A DNA stretch of 26,204 nt, taken from Guillardia theta CCMP2712 (Eukaryota; Cryptophyceae; Pyrenomonadales; Geminigeraceae). Position numbers and translations under genes: made by a program. Of this stretch, positions 9,086 through 17,829 are shown one piece after another. Positions within the stretch are counted from its first letter, which is position 1. Each line of letters begins with the position of its first letter. The stretch covers positions 274,113-300,316 of the forward strand of contig NW_005434585.1 of NCBI RefSeq assembly GCF_000315625.1. The letters are read 5' to 3'. A model generated the notes under the pieces. It was not told where the DNA came from. It saw only the letters and a program-made list of their open reading frames with translations, and searched no databases.

Positions 9086-9657
9086 TCAATCCCCCAGTGC
9101 AGCTCCTCCGGCGACGAAATGTTTCAAAGATGAAGGATGTGTTTGGAAGGAGAGGGGGCGGGCAGGATGGAGGCTATCATGGGCGGAGAGAAGATCCAGA
9201 TATTCCGAGCATATCGGCACAGCATGCCATGAAGAAGTGATCCTGCCAGGATAACACATGGCTCTCATCTCGTTGATGGCAAAAGTCGTTACTGACCGTT
9301 CAACTGTTACCTTCTGCAATGTTTTAATGCTTGTTGCTGGTTCGCTTTCTCTTCTTATTGCATGAGACAACATCTTCTTAGCGAATTTCAATGATATTGT
9401 GCGATTGAATATTGATGTGACTCATCTATACTTGTAGTTGCGTTGTTGCAGCTACACTGTCTTTCAAAATTTGTGCTGTTTCATTTTTTCGAATCCACGT
9501 TGCTCCGCCTAGTGAAAGAAGCATTCATTATTTCTCTACATTGCTACATGTATTGTAGCATAGATCATAGAGAGATGTACTAGCGTACAAATCATCCTAA
9601 TTTGACCATCAAACAAACAGCAGTTTTTGGCTGTTTTTTTGCTCAATGCTGAGGAGC
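9086..9657. other. Intergenic, no supported gene
   Basis: Mixed-composition sequence upstream of the TTTTTG repeat. A + strand frame at 9072-9254 and a - strand frame at 9086-9391 show no domain I recognise, and neither has clear splice support. It may contain distal upstream sequence of the Rab8 gene. Confidence 0.45.
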
Positions 9658-9747
9658 TTTTTTGTTTTTGTTTTTGTTTTTGTTTTTGTTTTTGTTTTTG
9701 TTTTTGTTTTTGTTTTTGTTTTTGTTTTTGTTTTTGTTTTTGTTTTG
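9658..9747 (+). repeat. (TTTTTG)n microsatellite
   Basis: About fifteen uninterrupted TTTTTG units, about 220 bases upstream of the Rab8 start codon. Its Phe/Cys or Lys/Gln frames are composition artefacts. Confidence 0.95.
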
Positions 9748-9966
9748 TATTTGAAAAGAAGAGGTTCTTCGTCACTTTGGTTTTTAGTACTGTATCACCT
9801 TTTAGTGCTTCTTTAATTTTCTATTCTCAAATGTACCCGTGCATGTCTTCATGCCAGTTGGAAAGTGTTCCTGACCATCTCGATATGTTGACTGGAGCAT
9901 TCTCAGGGACATTCGGGGTTTCCTGTGCATCCTTCAGGCTAGAAGTAAGATCTCAACAACTTCGAG

Positions 9967-11039
9967 ATGGCGAAGGCCTCGGGGGGGACGGGAAACTATG
10001 ATTACCTGGTGAAGCTGCTGCTGATTGGCGACTCTGGTCGGTTGCGTGCTAAGAGGAGGGGAAGGCTGCTGACTGTATGCCCAACAAACAGGAGTGGGAA
10101 AGAGTTGTTTGTTGCTGCGATTCTCCGATGATTCATTCACCACGAGCTTCATCACGACGATTGGTATTGACTTCAAGATCCGCACCATAGAACAAGAAGG
10201 TCTTGCTACTTTCCTTGAAAGCATAAACCCTCACGTGCTTGCGGAATGGTAGGAAAGCGATTGAAACTGCAGATATGGGATACCGCTGGTCAAGAACGTG
10301 AGTCTTTCTCGTTCTTATCTTTGCCTGTGTCTCTGATCAACTGAGTCGTTTACATGCCTCGCTCTGTTTTTCCATCGGTGACGTCGTCGCAGGGTTTCGA
10401 ACCATTACTACAGCCTACTACCGTGGAGCGATGGGTATCCTGTTGGTTTACGACGTGCGTACTGGTTCTCTGTCTACTCTGCCTCGTGACTCTTGTTCCT
10501 ACTCAAGGTCACTGATGAGCAATCGTTCAACAACATTCGTAACTGGATGAGACAAATTCAGCAACACGTGATCGTCTCCTGCCTCTCAGTTTGTGATCTC
10601 ACAGGGTAGCAGGCGTCGGATAATGTGAACAAGATTCTTATTGGAAATAAGTGCGACATGCTTGACAAGAAGGTGCTCTGCTATGAAGTGCCCGGCGGTT
10701 CTCATACAGTTCCTCAGGTCATTGAGACCGCGAGAGGTCAGGCGCTGGCGGATGAGTTTGGCATCAAGTTCTTCGAAACAAGTGCAAAGAACAACATTAA
10801 TGTCGAAAAGGCGTTCACGGTATCCGGACCGTCCTCCTTACATTCTTGCTTACACTTGGTTGATTTCCAGGAGATTGCACGAGATGTTATGGTTCGACTG
10901 AGAGAACAAGTGTGCTCCTGTGGCTACATGTTTGCAAAGCTGATGATGAATGTAGGAAGCGAAGGATGGTGGGAAGAAGGGTGGAGACACACTGGACTTA
11001 GCTAGTGGCGGGAAGCAAGGCAAGAAGGGTTGCTGTTAG
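9967..11039 (+). CDS. Rab8-family small GTPase, 9 exons
   Basis: Exons 9967-10036, 10092-10199, 10253-10297, 10393-10454, 10508-10567, 10613-10672, 10718-10819, 10871-10909 and 10956-11039 give 209 aa, the normal Rab8 length. All G motifs are visible: P-loop GDSGVGKS (21-28, interrupted by intron 1), switch I with [18 protein letters not shown] (68-74), NKCD (127-130), ETSAK (155-159), and a C-terminal KKGCC for double geranylgeranylation. The [15 protein letters not shown] start and [17 protein letters not shown] are typical of the Rab8/Rab10/Rab13 (Sec4) group, which drives Golgi-to-plasma-membrane and ciliary vesicle traffic. Introns are 45-95 nt. The ATG is the first in frame and directly precedes the conserved region. 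Nothing suggests loss of GTPase function. Confidence 0.97.
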
Positions 11040-11759
11040 CTGTTAACAAGCATCCACTTGTCTTGTATTGGATTCTTGATGATTGGCGGCAAGGACAACG
11101 ATCGTGATATGTTATCTTTATGCGAAGTTTAATCTTCTCCTCTAAGTCATAAACGTGGCAACTTTGCTTTGCTCTCCCCTTGCTGCGACCACGCTGACTT
11201 CGGACAGTCAATGTCCATTATCTGCATCAAGATAATCAGCTCTTGACCTGCTCGTATGGATCGGATTACTCCGTGTACACTCCGTCGGCCTCCCCCGAAC
11301 TTCGGAAGTTTGAGCCGCCAAGAAGCACTCCTCGTCGACTTCCGGAAGTCACGCGGGCCGGACCCGGCGTCCGGCGAAGACGGACGGTGACCCGGCCATA
11401 CTGACGTAATACCAGTAGTGTTTCTGTTTGCAGGGAGGGGTAAGTTTTCCAGAGATTCACGGTCATTCAGGTGGTAGGGGTAGTCCATTGTTGTGGAAGG
11501 AAGGGAAATGGCGAAAACGCTGCGGGTGAGTGGAGAACATGGCGAAGATGGAAGTAAAAGGCGCCAGTTATGGAGCTGATGAGAACTATGACATGATCAG
11601 ATGAAGGAAATGAACAGAATGAGCTGAAAGGCGATACCAATTAAAGAAGTATTCGAAAACAACAGACCGAACATGATCGAATTCTGAAATTTCAACGAAT
11701 TTGGGAAGATACCTTATACACATGCCGCATGCTCTTGTTGCAAACGTTTGATCACAGAC
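11040..11759. other. Intergenic, with a small GC-rich islet
   Basis: Begins with the Rab8 3' flank; no canonical AATAAA is seen near the stop. 11285-11400 is a CpG-rich islet with ACTTCGGAAGTTTGAG, ACTTCCGGAAGT and GACGGACGGTGACCCGG, resembling the larger islands elsewhere. ATGGCGAAAACGCTGCGG at 11508 is followed by a donor-like GTGAGT and might be an isolated first exon, but I could not connect it to a gene. Confidence 0.5.
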
Positions 11760-14066
11760 ATGAAGTTGAAGATGCGAAGTTGTTCTATGATGCCCTTGAC
11801 TTCTCGCTTGTGGCATCGTGAACTTCTCTTGTCCCTCTTGCTCTCGTCGCACAGTCTCATCATAGCAGTCCATCCAGGTGGACATGGAAGTTGATGTGAT
11901 GGGATTGATCGTCCAGCAGGTGACGACAATGCCGGTGAGACAGGAAGAGAGCTGAGCACGAGGTTCCTGCCACAAGGTACAGCCGTCCTCACCTCATTGA
12001 TGGCTGGGGTCCAAATGACCAGGCATGCAGGGGCCGATGGCAAGGTTATCCTCGTCGGTACTCTGGACGGGAAAATGCACGCGCTGGATAGTGAAGATGG
12101 AGCTAAACTTTGGGAGGTGATGAGAGAGTATGGAAAGCGGTGTTGAAGAAGAAGAAGAAGAAGAAGAAGAAGAAGAGGCAGATGATGATGGAGATGATGA
12201 TGGAGATGATGATGGAGATGATGATGGAGATGATGATGATGATGATGATGGAGATGATGATGATGGAGATGATGATGGTGGTGGTGTTTGAGATCATAGC
12301 GACAGAGAGTAATTCGTATGGCAGGTCGACACGGGGGGTTGGATGGTTTCGACATATCAGAACAGCACTTCTATGGCGGGAAATGTCATCATCCCCACTC
12401 TATCTGGAGATATCTTGATTTATTCTTGTCAGTATTTTCTCGTTGTTTCACGTTGTCCTCGCGTTTTGGTCATGTTTTGATTTCATCTTGTCACTCTCTG
12501 CCTTTCTTTGCATTACTTTCATGTTTTGATTTTATCTTGTTACTCTCTGCCTTTCTTTGCATTACTTTCATGTTTTGATTTCATCTCTTCACTCTCTGCC
12601 TTTCTTTGCATTACTTTCATGTTTTGATTTCATCTCTTCACTCTCTGCCTTTCTTTGCATTTCTTTGAACGGGTGCTTTCTTTTTCCTCTACATTATCGG
12701 TCTTGAGTTCTAATTTTGCTTTCTTTCCATTAGCTTCTTCCCAAAGTCCTCTTCATAAACTTCCCGTCTCGCTTCACGATCTGGTTGACCACTCTCCGTT
12801 TGTATCCAAAGACGGATACATGTATGTGGGAACCAAGGTACGTGCGCATCACTACGTTGTATGCTGCCCTTGTCCAGCCCAGCAATGATCTGTTTGTCTT
12901 GCATTACAACTCGAACTTGATGGTGTATTGAAAGAATCTAGACGAGGATGTGTTGCATTTTCTTCTTTGAAAGATCTATCTGACAGAATTCCTCCCTCCT
13001 CCCCTCCCTCGTCCCTTTCCATTCTTCCTCTTCTCCTGCCCCTGCCCCTGCCCCTTCCCCCGTTCCACCTCTTTCTCTTGCTCCTGCTCCATTCCAATTC
13101 CAGGCATCCGAATACTTCACCATCGACGGTCGGACAGGAAGCAGCAGGAGAGCATCTGCCAACCCCCTCCAGCTGGACGCGAGCCCGGTAGCGGACAGAG
13201 CAGCGCAAGAGGCCGACTGGCGCCTCCTACTGGGCAGGAAGGACCTTCGGGTCTCAGCTATCGACCCCAGCACGGGGAGGATGAGCTGGAATGCGACTCT
13301 CTCCTTCTTCTCCGACCTCAAAGTTCGCTCGCTCCAGCAGGACTCTCTCAGCCCCCTCGACGACTTGGCTAAGCCCGTCCCCTTGAGGATCGTCACTACT
13401 GCTGGTGGGTAGCCCTTTCTATCCCCTCTCCACTTACCCGCTCCTCCTGCTCCTGCTCCGCTCCCGCTCCCGCTCCCGCATCTGCTTCGCTTCTCCCCCT
13501 CGTCCCCTCTTCTCTTGCTCCTCCTGCTCCTGCTTCTCCCCCTCGTCCCCTCCCCGTCTTCTCCTCCAGCTCCTGCTCCTTGTTGTTCTGTATACCTTCA
13601 CACTCTCTTCCTTGTCGTCGCCCCCCCCTCCTCGAGCTGACGTGGTGCAGGAGGTGGAGCGCATGCGATCGACCCGCACACGGGCGAGCGACGCTGGACG
13701 GCACATCTTTCAGCTCCTGTCCTGCGCGCCTTCCAGGTCTCCGGTGGCAGGAGGAGGAGCATGGAGGTCGGGGAGGTGGAGGTGGTGGCGAGCACGGCTG
13801 TGGAAGAGAATCACTACGTGGACGAGGACTCGCAGCGGCTGCAGGAGGACGCGTTCCTGTTCGTCTCCTCGCTCAACCACCAGCTGTATGCTCGAGGCTC
13901 GGTGATCGCGGGAAGGATGAAGCCGCTGCTGCCTGTCTCGGCATCGAGGGATGGCGAGTACGGGGGGGAGGGGGAGGAGGAGGGGGAGGGGAAGGTCTGC
14001 ACGAATGCCAACGAGGTTGGAGGAGAGCTAACGGTGTGGCAATCGTCCACTCCTTGTGGCCCCTGA
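11760..14066 (+). CDS. IRE1-type luminal (PQQ-like) sensor domain, no kinase seen
   Basis: Exons 11760-11877, 11917-12116, 12325-12427, 12734-12837, 13104-13404 and 13651-14066 keep phase and give 413 aa. Residues 21-37 are hydrophobic (ELLLSLLLSSHSLIIAV), fitting a signal peptide. Then follow PQQ-like blades: KVILVGTLDGKMHALDSEDG (82-101), a block ending IIPTLSGDILIYS, LVDHSPFVSKDGYMYVGTK (ending at 175), LLLGRKDLRVSAIDPSTGRM, the IRE1-like WNAT (237-240), and AIDPHTGERRW. Order and motifs follow the ER-luminal, unfolded-protein-sensing part of IRE1. IRE1 normally continues with a membrane segment, kinase and RNase; here a stop falls at 14064-14066 and a 100-N gap follows at 14314. The rest could be lost, hidden in the gap or joined by splicing I could not resolve. 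The first exon and the 39-nt intron 1 are the least certain parts. Confidence 0.68.
12145..12283 (+). repeat. GAA run and GATGATGATGGA repeat
   Basis: About ten GAA units followed by about 100 bases of GAT/GGAGAT units, inside intron 2 (12117-12324) of the IRE1-like gene. Start-to-end frames through it are artefacts. Confidence 0.9.
12471..12666 (+). repeat. 49-bp minisatellite, four copies
   Basis: A 49-bp unit starting CATGTTTTGATTT and containing CTCTCTGCCTTTCTTTGCAT begins at 12471, 12520, 12569 and 12618, with only a few substitutions between copies. It fills much of intron 3 (12428-12733) of the IRE1-like gene. Confidence 0.95.
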
Positions 14067-14313
14067 GAGGTGAGAGGAAAGGGAGGGAGGGAGAGAGGAA
14101 GAGAAAGGGAGGGAGCGAGGGAGCGAGGGAGCGAGGGAAGGAAGGAGGGAGGGAGGATAAGGCATGGTGAGGAGGAGGAGGAGGGAATGAGAGGAAGGAG
14201 ATGGAGGAGGAAAGAGGAGGAGGAGGAGGATTTAGAGAGGTTGATGGTTTTCGGCAGCCCAACATTTCCTGCATGTCTCACTGGCCTGCATGCTCTATGG
14301 TAAGCCTCCCCCC
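14067..14313 (+). other. Purine-rich tract and orphan exon-like segment before the gap
   Basis: 14070-14235 is GGGA/GGAGGA-rich, intron-like sequence. 14237-14299 then reads EVDGFRQPNISCMSHWPACS in one frame and ends in a donor-like GTAAGC at 14300. It may be an exon of the IRE1-like gene or of the GT41 gene, but the phase does not clearly join either across the gap. Confidence 0.4.
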
Positions 14314-14413
14314 NNNNNNNNNNNNNNNNNNNNNNNNNNNNNNNNNNNNNNNNNNNNNNNNNNNNNNNNNNNNNNNNNNNNNNNNNNNNNNNNNNNNNNN
14401 NNNNNNNNNNNNN
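14314..14413. other. Assembly gap of exactly 100 N
   Basis: A run of 100 N, a customary placeholder for a gap of unknown size. It separates the IRE1-like gene from the GT41 gene, so missing sequence here could hold the end of one and the beginning of the other. It is bordered by C-rich sequence on the left and GGA repeats on the right. Confidence 0.95.
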
Positions 14414-14454
14414 TGGCGATGAAGGGAAGGATACTGGAGAGAGAGGAAGGAGAG

Positions 14455-14510
14455 GGAGGAGGAGGAGGAGGAGGAGGAGGAGGAGGAGGAGGAGGAGGAG
14501 GAGGAGAGGA
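14455..14510 (+). repeat. (GGA)n tract beside the assembly gap
   Basis: About seventeen GGA units just downstream of the gap and upstream of the GT41 start. The tract is probably intronic or 5' untranslated and may be the reason the assembly broke here. Confidence 0.85.
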
Positions 14511-14541
14511 GATAGGGGGAGACAACAGCTTGCTCCTGACC

Positions 14542-17427
14542 ATGGCGGGAAGAAGGGGAGGGAAAGGCGAAAGAGAGGAGAGCAGTGGAGCAAAGGAGGA
14601 GAGGTCAGTGGCCTTGGGACAAGCCAACGTTGTTCCCTACATGGCGGCGAAGTATCATCTGTACAGCGAGGAGCGACCCTCTCCCAACTGCTCCTGCCTG
14701 CACCTCCTGCATGCAGACGGGCGAGCATGGCATCAGTGTTCGAGGAGGATTATGGAGTTAGAGGATCCAGCGCCTTGCTTCGCTCATCCCGCCAACCTCG
14801 GGGAGGAGGAGCTTCACCTGGTGTGCTATCGCATGCTCAAGACTGCAAGTCGCCTCCAGCCATCTGCCAGGGTCCATCACGACTTGGCGGTGCTCGTGCT
14901 CAAATTCCATGAACACCTCGATGTGTCGCTCACCCATGCTGTCAGCCATGCTCGCACCGCCTTGTCCAAGGGGCTGGAGGACCCGAGGGACGCGTGGCTG
15001 GTGCTGGCAACGAGCTGGGACGAGATGCGTCTGCCGAGAAGAGTCATCATGGCGCTCAGACGGTACCTGGACTTGAGCTGCAGTGGCGGGGACTGTCGGG
15101 GGGAGTTTGTAAGGGACGTGGTGCTGGACTTAGCGCGGTTGTGTCAGACTCGATGCGCGTGCTGGGAGACGTACAGGGAAGACCAGCTGCTGCTGCGAGC
15201 AACAGTCAAGTCTGAAGTATCGACCTGCGGCAAGAATGGAGGGGAAGCAACGGAGAGGATGGAGCAGAGGCTTCAGCCCTGGTTTCTGACGCTGTTCCCT
15301 CTAGCCCCCGAGGACGATCTGGGGAGCAAGAGGTGCCTGTCACGCAGACTGGCGGGGCAGATGAAGAGAGGAGGAGAGGAGTTGATGAGTGTAGGGCTGC
15401 CGGCGCTCGCTCCCATGGCGGGGAGGAGAGTTGTGTTGGGGTACCTTTCCAGTCACTTCACCCGGACCAGCTACCACGGGCTGATGAACGATGTTTTCAG
15501 CCGGCACGACCCGAGACGGTGAGGGAGGGGAGGAGCTGAACTTGTGCGAGTGACGAGCGGGGCAGGTTCGAGGTGAAGTACTTCGCGTGGAGTATGCAAG
15601 ACAGGAAGGAGGAGGAGGCAGCACACAAGGGACTGACTGCTCTTGGACAGGAACCGTCCGTCTAGACCTGAGCTGCAGACGGCCATCGTCCCCTGCAACA
15701 GCACCCATCACCGCTTCGTCCTCCTCCCCCAGCTGGGCTCGTCCTGGGACGCGGCTCGGGTGATCAACGGTGAGAGGATTGACATACTTATCGACCTGCT
15801 CGGCCACCTACCCGTCCCCGAAGCTCGCAGGGCTCGAGAGGTTTCCCAGCTCCTTCCGAGGAGGCGCATGGAGCTTGACAGCAGCTGGGGCAGGTCGTCG
15901 CATTCGCCCCGAGCTCAACGGTGATCAACGCGGAGGGCTTTCATGGGACGACAGGAGACGACAATGTGCACTACAACCTCGTCGACCGTCACGTCGCTCC
16001 TCCTGAGCTCCGCTCGCTCTACTCGGAATCCTTCCTCATGGTGAGGCTCTGTTGAGATCGGCCCCCTCCTCCCCAGATCCCAACTGTCCTGGTTTCCCTC
16101 CCCTCCTCCTCCTCCTCCTCCTCCTCCCTATCCTCCATCTTCACCTCGTCTTCCTCCTCATTATCTCTTTCGCTGCTTTTGCTTTCGTGTCCTCCACTGT
16201 TCCAACCTGACTCTTGCACTCAAGATCAGCACATCCTTCCATGTCAACTCGCACGCCGCAAACTTCCCACACCTCGCAACGGATGGAGCTCTGCTGGACT
16301 GCCGAGCACGTGAGAGACTCTTCAATCTTTCCCAGCTGATGGTTGTCAACCGCCTGTCATAATTCCCACAGGTGGCAGTCCCGTGGAGAGATCGGGGGCA
16401 GCTGGAGGGGGGAGGCGAGCAGACGTCGGGGTACCGCATGAGTACTTCAAGATGTGAGGCTGGTGGGTCAACGGCCCGGCTGACTGCGTCCTGCCCTTGC
16501 AGAGACCCACCGATCCTGTGCTGCTGGCTGGGGCTCATCGCGCGGATGAGGACGAAGGGGGTGGAGGTTTCCCTCAACTTCCAGCAAAAGGTCCACCACG
16601 AGGAGGCGATCGAGAACCTCGTCTCCTCCGCTGGACTTTGCGGGTTGAGGGGAATGAGGGACTCCCTCCGGCTACTCGAGCCCCAGCCGACTCAGCTGGA
16701 CTACCTGAAGCTGCTCTGCTCGGTGAGAGCGTCCTAGTGAGCTAGTCAGCGTCCTCGTGACCTGGTCGTGCTGCTCAGATGTCGCTCATGCTCGACACTC
16801 CTTCCTTCAACGCTCACACGACAGCCGTCGATGCTCTCTGGGCTGGCCTCCCCCTCCTCGCCGTGCCGCAGATCCGAATGGTGTACTCCTCCCCTTCCTC
16901 CCCCTCCTCCTCCTCCTCCTATTTCTCCTCCTCCTCCTCCTCCTATTCATCGCCGTTGTCAGGCAAGCAGGGTGACCGCCTCCATGCTGCTATGGTCCAA
17001 CATGTCCGTCCTAGTCGCACGAGACCTGGTCGACTACTCGAGGACGGCAGAGAAGCTCCTGGGTAAGCGTGTGAGGCTAGGATAGCTGGGAAGGAGGAGG
17101 GGAAGAAGAGGAGGAGGTGGAGAAGAGGAGGAGGAGGGAAGGAGACGAGGAGGTAGGGAGGAGGAGGAGGATCTGAGATTTCCCGCAGGCTACCCAGATA
17201 AACTGTGAGCATGTCGGTTGTCATAGTATCAGACTTGATGACGATGGTGCAGGGCGTGGGTGCGGCAGAGCTTGAAGGATCAGACGAGGGACGGGGAGGG
17301 AAGGGGCAGGAGACTCTTCAACGTGTCCGAGTGGGTGACTTCCTTGGAGACAGGGTTGTTGATGTTGTTTGAAGTGCAAGGGCTGATGGGGAGGGAGGGG
17401 AGGAGATATGAGATTGTTGTACATTAA
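14542..17427 (+). CDS. GT41-family O-glycosyltransferase (OGT/SPY-like), 11 exons
   Basis: Exons 14542-15518, 15566-15586, 15651-15840, 15894-16040, 16225-16309, 16372-16453, 16503-16722, 16779-16880, 16963-17062, 17189-17204 and 17253-17427 keep phase and encode 704 aa. GT41 landmarks appear in order: GYLSSHF (300-306) with FEVKYFA; ERIDILIDLLGHL; GFHGTTG with DRHVAPPEL; YFKIDP (K500) at the donor-binding lysine; LDTPSFNAHTTAVDALWAGLP (579-599); ASRVTASML; and a C-terminal LFNVSEWVTSLETGLL. GT41 enzymes transfer GlcNAc (OGT/SEC) or fucose (SPY) to Ser/Thr of nuclear and cytosolic proteins; which sugar is used cannot be told. About 300 residues precede the catalytic part, with only one or two TPR-like helical stretches, so a longer TPR array may be missing in the gap. 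The start is therefore tentative. AATAAA lies at 17461-17466. Confidence 0.9.
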
Positions 17428-17460
17428 GAGCTGTACATGTGACCTCTGCTATGAGTCATG

Positions 17461-17466
17461 AATAAA
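17461..17466 (+). terminator. AATAAA polyadenylation-type signal of the GT41 gene
   Basis: AATAAA 34 bases after the GT41 stop codon, in the 80-bp interval before the end of the convergent CDCA3-like gene. Confidence 0.55.
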
Positions 17467-17507
17467 CTGAATGCATGCGGCATGATAATGGAAGAGGGCT
17501 ACACGTG

Positions 17508-17825
17508 TCAGGAGACAGTCCTGTAGAGCGGCGTCCTTGGACATGAAGGCGATCTTGGATCTTCTATGAAGGAGCTTTTCATGAGATTGAACGGGCGGAT
17601 GTTTTCAGCATCGTTGGAAGTCAGACACACCGGAGTTCTGACTACCGAAGGGGACCGAGGGTCCTGAAAGAGCTGGGGAGGATGTTTCTTCTTAGTGCTG
17701 CTAGTGATTCCCTCCTTTCCTCCTTCCCTCGAACGGTCTGCTGCCATGGAGTCAGAACCTTGGAGGTGCAACAAAGCTCTACCGTTTGCTCGCTTGTTCT
17801 GTTTGCTGCTAAATGAATTCCCCAT
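17508..17825 (-). CDS. CDCA3-like small protein with two DPRSPS-RTP motifs
   Basis: 105 aa, apparently intronless. It starts MGNSFSSK, a good N-myristoylation-type start also similar in position to the MG start of CDCA3/TOME-1. Two copies of one motif follow: DPRSPSVVRTP (55-65) and EDPRSPSCPRTP (88-99). In animal CDCA3, paired DPRSP-x-RTP motifs sit near the N-terminus of a cell-cycle regulator that promotes mitotic entry through SCF-dependent degradation. The SP and TP pairs look like proline-directed kinase sites. The protein is much shorter than animal CDCA3 (about 270 aa) and lacks any F-box-like part; a further 3' exon is possible. I chose ATG at 17825 over upstream non-ATG codons. It converges on the GT41 gene, with ends 80 bp apart. 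Function in this organism is inferred from the motifs only. Confidence 0.65.
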   Translation of the reverse strand: MGNSFSSKQNKRANGRALLHLQGSDSMAADRSREGGKEGITSSTKKKHPPQLFQDPRSPSVVRTPVCLTSNDAENIRPFNLMKSSFIEDPRSPSCPRTPLYRTVS

Positions 17826-17829
17826 GTTG

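Noticed and set aside
8900-9090. GGGGTAGGGG words as telomeric repeats
   Set aside because: The words are irregular in spacing and sequence and occur internally beside genes; there is no tandem array.
9536-10001. Phe/Cys and Lys/Gln frames over the TTTTTG array
   Set aside because: They are translations of a hexanucleotide repeat.
11714-12355. 213-codon - strand frame with a His-rich part
   Set aside because: It is antisense to the IRE1-like exons and reads the GAT repeat of their intron; splice phase supports the + strand.
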